DNA of 64,000 bases from DB1 sp049323655 (GTDB lineage: Bacteria; Desulfobacterota; Desulfobulbia; Desulfobulbales; SURF-16), in the NCBI GenBank assembly GCA_049323655.1, contig JBMONO010000018.1:1-64000 (forward strand), in the 5' to 3' direction. A model generated the notes under the pieces. The model saw only the letters and a program-made list of their open reading frames with translations. It did not search any database and was not told where the DNA came from. Shown here in pieces: positions 58,253 to 64,000 of this stretch. Both the position numbers and the translations under genes were made by a program. Each line of letters starts with the position of its first letter. Position 1 is the stretch's first letter.

Positions 58253-60019
58253 ATGACAGCATTTGCAGATATCGGCATTTCTGAACGGATTCTCAAAGCA
58301 TTAGACACCCTTGGTTTTGAGAAACCGACCCCGGTGCAGGAACGAATTATCCCCCTGATGCTGGAGGAGCGTCATGACATGGTCGGCCTGGCCCAGACCG
58401 GCACCGGCAAGACAGCGGCCTTCGGCATTCCCCTGGTGCAGCTTGCCGATCCCTCCTCGCCGGAGACCAGGGGACTGGTGCTCTGCCCGACCCGTGAACT
58501 CTGTGTGCAGGTGGCCCGCGATCTCGCCGCTTTCGGGCAATTTTTGCCGGGTCTGCGGGTGGCGGCGGTCTATGGCGGCGCCAATATTGAACAGCAGATC
58601 CGGGATCTGCGGCGCGGCGCCCAGATCATCATCGCTACCCCCGGCCGCCTCCATGACCTGCTGCGCCGTGGCGTCGCCGATCTCTCCGCCATTACCACCG
58701 TGGTCCTTGACGAGGCCGATGAAATGCTGCAGATGGGCTTTCAGGACGAATTGAACGCCATTCTCGCTCACACTCCGGCAAGCAAACATACCCTGCTGTT
58801 CTCCGCCACCATGTCGCGTGAGGTGGCGGCCATTGCCGCAAGCTACATGAAGAAGCCGCTGGAGATCACCGTCGGTCAGCGCAACGCCGGCACCGAGAAT
58901 GTCCGCCATCTCTATTACATGATCCATGCCCGGGATCGCTATCTGGCCCTGAAACGGATCGTTGACGCCAATCCCGGCCTTTATTCCATCATCTTCTGTC
59001 GCACCCGGGAGGAAACCAAGGAGGTGGCTGATAAGCTCATGCAGGAGGGCTACAGCGTCGACGCCCTCCACGGCGATCTCTCCCAGGCCCAGCGCGACCA
59101 GGTGATGAACCGGTTTCGCTGCCGCACCCTGCAGATGCTGGTGGCAACCGATGTGGCGGCCCGCGGCCTTGATGTCACCGATCTGACCCACGTCATCAAC
59201 TATAACCTGCCGGACGACATCGCCGCCTATACCCACCGCAGCGGTCGCACCGGCCGGGCAGGCAAAAACGGCATCTCCATCGCCATCATCCATCTCCGGG
59301 AAAAGCACAAGATCCGGGAGATCGAACAGCGGCTTGGCCGCACCTTCGAGCAGGGGCGCATTCCCACCGGCAGCGAGATCTGTCGTAACCAGCTCCTTGA
59401 TCTGATCGACAACCTGAAGACGAGTTCGACCGACCATACGGCGCTTGATCCCTTTTTTGCCGAACTGACCGCCGAACTGGCCGACCTTGACCGGGACGAG
59501 CTGATCAGGCGCTTTCTGGCCAGGGAAGCAGACCGCTTTCTCGCCTATTATCGGAATGCGCCGGACCTGGGCCAGCCGGAGGAAAAGCGTGCCCACGAAC
59601 GACGACATACGTCGGCAAGGACAGACGCCGGCCGCGGTCCCGCTCTGCGAGGCGAAAAGTTTGCCCGCTTTCATCTCAATGTCGGCAAAAAGGACGGCCT
59701 GCTGCCCCAGCGGCTGATCGGTGAAATCAACGACATGGTCGGCGGCGCCCGCATCCGGATCGGCAAAATCGAGATCATGAAGCACTCGTCACTGCTGGAG
59801 GCGGACAGCCGTTTTATCCCGCAGGTGCTTGGCGCCTTTCGTCATCTCATCATCAACGGCAAGCCGGTGGCGATCGAGGTGATGCCGGACCGGCAGCAGC
59901 GGAACGACAATACCAGGCCGGCGGGCCGGAGCGCCGTTCCCCGTTCTGCCTGGAAAGGCGGTGGTCCAAAACATGATGGTCTGGCAAAAAACCGCAAACC
60001 CGGGCGGGCGGGAAAATAA
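58253..60019 (+). CDS. DEAD-box RNA helicase, CsdA/DbpA-like
   Basis: A 588-aa ATP-dependent RNA helicase. The Q-motif region is GFEKPTPVQERIIP, Walker A is AQTGTGKT, the DEAD box is VLDEADEML, motif III is SATMS and motif VI is HRSGRTGRAG. Residues ~480-555 match the DbpA/CsdA RNA-binding domain (HLNVGKKDGLLPQRLIGEI). The C-terminal tail is basic. It lies directly after the cold-shock gene, so ribosome assembly or RNA unwinding in the cold is a likely role. Confidence 0.93.
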   Translation: MTAFADIGISERILKALDTLGFEKPTPVQERIIPLMLEERHDMVGLAQTGTGKTAAFGIPLVQLADPSSPETRGLVLCPTRELCVQVARDLAAFGQFLPGLRVAAVYGGANIEQQIRDLRRGAQIIIATPGRLHDLLRRGVADLSAITTVVLDEADEMLQMGFQDELNAILAHTPASKHTLLFSATMSREVAAIAASYMKKPLEITVGQRNAGTENVRHLYYMIHARDRYLALKRIVDANPGLYSIIFCRTREETKEVADKLMQEGYSVDALHGDLSQAQRDQVMNRFRCRTLQMLVATDVAARGLDVTDLTHVINYNLPDDIAAYTHRSGRTGRAGKNGISIAIIHLREKHKIREIEQRLGRTFEQGRIPTGSEICRNQLLDLIDNLKTSSTDHTALDPFFAELTAELADLDRDELIRRFLAREADRFLAYYRNAPDLGQPEEKRAHERRHTSARTDAGRGPALRGEKFARFHLNVGKKDGLLPQRLIGEINDMVGGARIRIGKIEIMKHSSLLEADSRFIPQVLGAFRHLIINGKPVAIEVMPDRQQRNDNTRPAGRSAVPRSAWKGGGPKHDGLAKNRKPGRAGK

Positions 60020-60073
60020 AAACAACGAGTTCCAATGCCCCGCCAGAAAAAACGGGCAAAGAAGGAGACGACT

Positions 60074-60910
60074 ATGGATGGCCTTTCCCTGGAGATAAAA
60101 CTTGATCATCCCGAGGTGACCCGGCTGCTCTTTCATCCCCGTCGGCAGGAGAAGGGACAGACCCCGGCCGGCTGCTGTGATCTCGACATCCCGGTCGCCG
60201 ACGGCATAACAGTCGGCGCCCGTTTTTATCTGGCCGGCAAGGAGGCGCCGAACATCCTCTTTTTCCATGGCAACGGCGAGGTCGTCGAAGATTACGATGA
60301 GATCGGCGCGGCGTTTGCCGCCCGCAACATGAGCTTTCTCGCCGTTGATTATCGTGGCTACGGCTGGAGCGGCGGTGAGCCTTCGGCCAGCCGCATGATG
60401 CGTGACTGTCATCTGGTTTTTGATTTTGTCAGGAATTGGCTGGCTGCAGAGGAGCGGAAGGGCTTTTTTCTTGTGATGGGCCGTTCGCTCGGCAGCGCCT
60501 GCGCCATCGAGCTTGCCGTGACCGAACGGGAGGCAGTGGCCGGGCTCATCATCGACAGCGGTTTTGCCAGCACGTTGCCGCTGCTTCGCTGTCTCGGCCT
60601 TGACGTTGACCGGCTCGGCCTCCGGGAGGAGGAGTGCTTCAACAACCTGAAAAAGATCAGCCGCTACAGCCGACCGCTTCTTGTTCTCCACGCCCAGCTC
60701 GACGAGATCATTCCCATTGGTGAGGCGGCGGAGCTGCAATCCTGCTGCGTCTCCCGGCTCAGTGAGTTTCAAATCGTGCCGGGCGCTGATCACAATACCA
60801 TCTTCGCCGTCACCGGACCCCTCTATTTCGAGGTGGTCGGCCGTTTTGTCAACAAGATCGGTATGCCGGTACGCCGCCGACATACCGGGCGTTTGGGGCG
60901 GCGTGACTGA
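60074..60910 (+). CDS. Alpha/beta hydrolase (BAAT/DUF-type serine hydrolase)
   Basis: A 278-aa hydrolase. The start at 60074 follows GGAG at 6 bases; an ATG at 60035 is also in frame. The oxyanion region is LFFHGNGEVVEDY, the nucleophile elbow is MGRSLGSACA (GxSxG form GRSLG), and LHAQLDEIIP and PGADHNTIF supply the acid and His. The fold resembles ABHD13/17-like small hydrolases; the substrate is unknown. Confidence 0.85.
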   Translation: MDGLSLEIKLDHPEVTRLLFHPRRQEKGQTPAGCCDLDIPVADGITVGARFYLAGKEAPNILFFHGNGEVVEDYDEIGAAFAARNMSFLAVDYRGYGWSGGEPSASRMMRDCHLVFDFVRNWLAAEERKGFFLVMGRSLGSACAIELAVTEREAVAGLIIDSGFASTLPLLRCLGLDVDRLGLREEECFNNLKKISRYSRPLLVLHAQLDEIIPIGEAAELQSCCVSRLSEFQIVPGADHNTIFAVTGPLYFEVVGRFVNKIGMPVRRRHTGRLGRRD

Positions 60911-60916
60911 TCGGCT

Positions 60917-62164
60917 TCAGCGGGCCAGCCAGTGGCCGTAATGGAGGCGATGGTCGCACAGCGCCTGCCGGTCCCGTGGCAGCGGCCGTTTCCCGCAGAG
61001 CAGCTGCCGATAGATGCCGGCCCGGCTGATATCAGTGATGAAGAGGGCGCCGCGCAGGGTGCGGCCGTCACCGGAAAAGACGAGCCGGTGATAGGTTCTG
61101 CCCCGGCGCTCCGCATAAATGAGATCGCAGTCCGGATCACCCTGGACCATTCCCATGGCGACAAAGGGGGTGTCGCCGACCTGGGCGGCATTCATCACCG
61201 CCATGCCCCCCTCGTATGCCACCCGGCGGCCCGCCATGGTGAAGCCGGCGCAGCGTCCCATCTCCACCGCCGTGGTCCACAGGCCGCCGGCAATCATCTC
61301 GCCGCTGCAGCGGTCCAGACTGACCGCTGCGTCACCGGCGGCATAAATCCCCTCTATCCTGCTTTCCGTGAACTCATTGACCGCCAGTCCCCCTGACGGT
61401 GTCAACAGGTCGGGTGCGAGAAAATCAAGGGCTGGTTGTACCCCGATGCCGATACAGACCATCTGGCAGGGGAGCACCTCCCCGTTGTCGAGTTCCACCT
61501 CCCGCACCCCCTCCCCATCCTGCCTGATATCGGCAATAGTGCGGCTGGTGACAACCCGCACGCCCGTCCGACTCAGGGCGTCGGCGATGATGGCGGCGCC
61601 GTCGGCGTCGAGGAGCCGGGGCAACACCGTGGCGGCACATTCGACGATGGTAACCGCAATCCCTTTTTCGCGGAGGGCCGCGGCCAGCTTGAGACAAAGG
61701 ATGCCGCCGCCGAGCAGCACCGCCTGTCTGGTCGTCAAGAGGCGGGCGGCAATGGCGCGGGCATCGGCGAGGGTGCGGAGAGTGAAGATTCCCGGACCGG
61801 GACAACCGGCCAGAGCGGCCGGAACCAGCGGCCGGCCGCCGCTGGCGATAAGCAGTCTGTCGTAGGGAAGTTTTGCTGTGTCGGCCAGCTGGACGATCCG
61901 GCGATCCGGGTCGATTGCGACCACCCGGCTGTTCAGGCGGATGTCGAGTTCTTCGGCCGGAAAGGGACCGCGGCCGGCAATGGTGATGGCGTCGCCGGTT
62001 TTTTTTCCGCTGACGACGAACGGGATCAGCGGCCGGAAATAGGGCCGATCCGATTCGGCGGAGAGAATCGTTAACCGGCCGATGGGATCGGTTCGGCGGA
62101 TCGCGGCGGCGGCGGCCAGTCCGGCCGGGCCGGCGCCGATGATCAGGTAACGTCGCCCGCCCAT
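60917..62164 (-). CDS. FAD-dependent NAD(P)H oxidoreductase of the CODH module
   Basis: A 415-aa flavoprotein with two dinucleotide folds: FAD motif YLIIGAGPAGLAAAAAI and NAD(P)H motif AVLLGGGILCLKLAAAL, plus the FAD-closing GIYAAGDAA. It belongs to the rubredoxin/nitrite reductase-like family. Placed immediately downstream of cooF (1-base gap) and cooS, it probably passes CO-derived electrons from CooF to NAD(P)+. This cooS-cooF-FNOR arrangement is known in several anaerobes. Confidence 0.88.
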   Translation of the reverse strand: MGGRRYLIIGAGPAGLAAAAAIRRTDPIGRLTILSAESDRPYFRPLIPFVVSGKKTGDAITIAGRGPFPAEELDIRLNSRVVAIDPDRRIVQLADTAKLPYDRLLIASGGRPLVPAALAGCPGPGIFTLRTLADARAIAARLLTTRQAVLLGGGILCLKLAAALREKGIAVTIVECAATVLPRLLDADGAAIIADALSRTGVRVVTSRTIADIRQDGEGVREVELDNGEVLPCQMVCIGIGVQPALDFLAPDLLTPSGGLAVNEFTESRIEGIYAAGDAAVSLDRCSGEMIAGGLWTTAVEMGRCAGFTMAGRRVAYEGGMAVMNAAQVGDTPFVAMGMVQGDPDCDLIYAERRGRTYHRLVFSGDGRTLRGALFITDISRAGIYRQLLCGKRPLPRDRQALCDHRLHYGHWLAR

Positions 62165-62165
62165 G

Positions 62166-62672
62166 TCAGCCGTCCTGGTCGGCGACCATTTCGCGGGCCG
62201 CCCTGCTCCGCATTGACCCGGCCCATTCTGTTGCGCTCTGATAGACGAGGGCTTTGGTGGGGCAGGCGGCGACGCAGGCCGGTACGTCGAGGCCGGGACA
62301 GCGGTCGCAGCGGTAGGCGGTGCCTGTTGCCGGGTGGCGACCGATCACCCCGTAGGGGCAGACCATGACGCAGGTCCAGCAGCCGATGCAGCGGTTTTCA
62401 TCGGTGCGGACCACCCCTTCCGGGGTGCGACTGATGGCGCCGCTGATGCAGGCATGCAGGCAGGGTGCCTCTTCGCAGTGGCGGCAGAGCACCGGCACGG
62501 ATTTCGCCGGGGTAACCCATTCAACAAAGATGCGCCGGCGCGGGGCCGGTTCTTCACCGATGGCCCGGTACAGCGAGCCAGCGGCCGCATGCTGGACGGC
62601 ACAGGCCAGTTCGCAGCTGTGACAGGCCAGGCAGCGTTCGGGTCGGACGAAAATCTCTTTCATCTCCTTCAT
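62166..62672 (-). CDS. cooF: CooF-like four-cluster ferredoxin
   Basis: A 168-aa electron carrier with four Cys-rich [4Fe-4S] motifs, beginning CLACHSCELAC (C14, C17, C20, C24) and including CRHCEEAPC, CIGCWTCVMVC and CDRCPG. It matches CooF, the ferredoxin-like partner of CO dehydrogenase. It lies 23 bases downstream of cooS and is followed by the flavoprotein, so the three are one operon. Confidence 0.9.
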   Translation of the reverse strand: MKEMKEIFVRPERCLACHSCELACAVQHAAAGSLYRAIGEEPAPRRRIFVEWVTPAKSVPVLCRHCEEAPCLHACISGAISRTPEGVVRTDENRCIGCWTCVMVCPYGVIGRHPATGTAYRCDRCPGLDVPACVAACPTKALVYQSATEWAGSMRSRAAREMVADQDG

Positions 62673-62695
62673 CGCTTCTCCTCCGGGAAAAGATG

Positions 62696-64000
62696 TCAGG
62701 CCAGACCGAGGCCGGCCCGCCGTTCGTCGATGGCGGCGAGCAGCCGTTGCGCCGCCGCCTCCGGGTCGAGTTCGACGATGAAGTAGCCACCGGTGAGCTC
62801 CCGAACCGTCTCGGTCAGGATGGAGGTGACCTGCCTGCTGCCCAGGACCGGCAGCATGACCCCGACATGGGTGGGCAGACCGGCCGCCACCGCGTAGGTG
62901 CCGATGGAGATTGCCTTTTCCGAGACCGCCTCCGCTGCCGAGGCCACCACCGGCAATTTGTCGGTGTCCACCCCGAGGTAATCGGCCAGGGCGACACAGA
63001 GGGCCACGGCCCGGGAATTGTCAACACAGGAACCCATATGCAGCACCGGCGGCAGCGGTCCGCCGAGGTTATTGGCCTGGCCGATGGCGGTCAGCACCGC
63101 TTTGAGGCCCGCACCGCACAGCTCGTTGACATTGGCCGGATCCATGAAGCCATGCCGCATCAGCGCCCCGGCCCCACAGCCGGTCGCCACCACCAGCACG
63201 TTTTCGGCCAGCAGCCGGCGGGCGATATGGACAAAGTTGCGATCCTGCGCCACCTTGACGTTGTTGCAGCCGGCAAAGAGGCAGACCCCGCGGATGGCGC
63301 CGGAGGCAACACTGTCGGCCAGGGGCTTGAGGGGAGTGTCGCGATCCAGCGCCTGCAGGGCGCCGACAATGGCCTCCACCGAAAAGCCGGCGACCACCGG
63401 GGAGGAGACCGGCGGAATCTCCACCGGCCGACCGGCCCGGCGCTTGAAATGGTCGATGGCAACATCGATGATCGCCGCGGCCCGCACCTCTGCCTCCTCC
63501 TCGGAAAACGGGATATGAGTCGCGCCACTGATCTTGGCGATCTCCATGGTGGTGATGAGCGGGGTGCCGGTGCATTCGGCGACGGTGGCGAGCGCCGGCA
63601 TGATGCACTGGTAGTCCACCACTACCGCGTCCAGCGCCCCGGTGACCAGGGCCATTTCCTGGCTGACCGAATGGGTGCAGGAGGGCACCCCGTGCCGCAT
63701 CATCATTTCGTTGCCGGTGCAGCAGATGCCGACCAGATTGATACCGGCCGCGCCCGCTTTTTTTGCCTCGTCCTCCTTGTGACGGGCCACGGCAACGATG
63801 ACGTCGGAGAGCAGCGGGTTGTGGCCGTGCAGGGCGATGTTGACCGCCTCGGCCCGCAGCACGCCCATGTTGGTGCGGCTCACGGTCGGGGCTGGCACCC
63901 CGAAGAGAATGTCGGAGAGATCGGTGGCCATCGCGCAGCCGGCCAGGTCGGCAACCCCGCAGCGCAGGCCGGCGAGCAGCAGGTTGACCGGGTCGGCATC
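62696..64000 (-). CDS. cooS: Anaerobic CO dehydrogenase catalytic subunit (5' end beyond right edge)
   Basis: The frame is open to the window edge and covers the C-terminal 434 residues of a Ni-Fe CO dehydrogenase (about 630-640 aa in full). Key C-cluster and active-site regions are ALHGHNPLLSDVIV, GICCTGNEMMMRHG, LFAGCNNVKVAQD, ATGCGAGALMRHG and HMGSCVDNSRA. The enzyme oxidises CO to CO2; without acsABCD genes in view, an electron-supply role through CooF and the flavoprotein is favoured. The N-terminal B/D-cluster cysteines are outside the window. Confidence 0.95.
   Translation of the reverse strand, partial: DADPVNLLLAGLRCGVADLAGCAMATDLSDILFGVPAPTVSRTNMGVLRAEAVNIALHGHNPLLSDVIVAVARHKEDEAKKAGAAGINLVGICCTGNEMMMRHGVPSCTHSVSQEMALVTGALDAVVVDYQCIMPALATVAECTGTPLITTMEIAKISGATHIPFSEEEAEVRAAAIIDVAIDHFKRRAGRPVEIPPVSSPVVAGFSVEAIVGALQALDRDTPLKPLADSVASGAIRGVCLFAGCNNVKVAQDRNFVHIARRLLAENVLVVATGCGAGALMRHGFMDPANVNELCGAGLKAVLTAIGQANNLGGPLPPVLHMGSCVDNSRAVALCVALADYLGVDTDKLPVVASAAEAVSEKAISIGTYAVAAGLPTHVGVMLPVLGSRQVTSILTETVRELTGGYFIVELDPEAAAQRLLAAIDERRAGLGLA

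Overview
The window looks like a chromosomal segment of a GC-rich, strictly anaerobic Gram-negative bacterium, most likely a sulfate reducer or relative of the Desulfobacterota (Desulfobulbales-like). This is an inference from gene content: a CO dehydrogenase module (cooS, cooF and a flavin NAD(P)H oxidoreductase), a tungsten-type aldehyde:ferredoxin oxidoreductase, a small siroheme/Fe-S reductase-like protein, a NapH-like membrane ferredoxin, a YcaO-TPR protein, many large hybrid histidine kinases, and Kdo-type LPS genes that indicate an outer membrane. No rRNA, tRNA, CRISPR array, prophage or complete insertion sequence was seen.

Layout. 1-3.3 kb: a partial unknown gene at the left edge, then a minus-strand group with a THUMP RNA methyltransferase, a hypothetical protein, a PPC-domain protein and DarP. 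3.4-7.6 kb: kdnB, kdnA, (rsmJ on the other strand) and kdsB, which together predict synthesis of CMP-8-amino-8-deoxy-Kdo for LPS. 7.7-14.4 kb: malate dehydrogenase, a YvcK/CofD-like protein with a long C-terminal extension, and a tight pstSCAB operon. 14.5-18.1 kb (minus): an L,D-transpeptidase, a YcbK-like protein, and queD-queE. 18.2-24.2 kb (plus): a DUF1015 protein, a TrmN6-like methyltransferase, a hybrid sensor kinase and glutamyl-Q tRNA(Asp) synthetase.

24.2-28.2 kb (minus) is the most unusual gene set: J-domain protein, YcaO-TPR protein and a divergent actin/MreB-fold ATPase in one apparent operon. 28.4-36.9 kb: a diheme cytochrome c peroxidase with a strong terminator, a radical SAM protein with a small partner, redox proteins, prfC, ppnP, a cupin and rnhA with a viroplasmin domain. 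37-50.5 kb is a signalling block: a 1212-residue 7TMR-DISM hybrid kinase, an aldolase/AOR pair, a PhnD-like binding protein with its hybrid kinase, and a tandemly duplicated kinase whose first copy is truncated at a REP-like palindrome. 50.5-57.5 kb: small and membrane proteins, a repeat-rich gene-poor stretch, a MerR-like regulator, a methyltransferase, an EamA transporter and rlmN. 57.5-64 kb: a cold-shock gene with a structured leader, a DEAD-box helicase, an alpha/beta hydrolase and the CODH module running off the right edge.

A dispersed palindromic intergenic repeat of about 120 bp occurs four times (33.2, 52.7, 52.9 and 57.5 kb), with eroded remnants elsewhere. Functional calls rest on motif and family recognition by eye; no database search was run.
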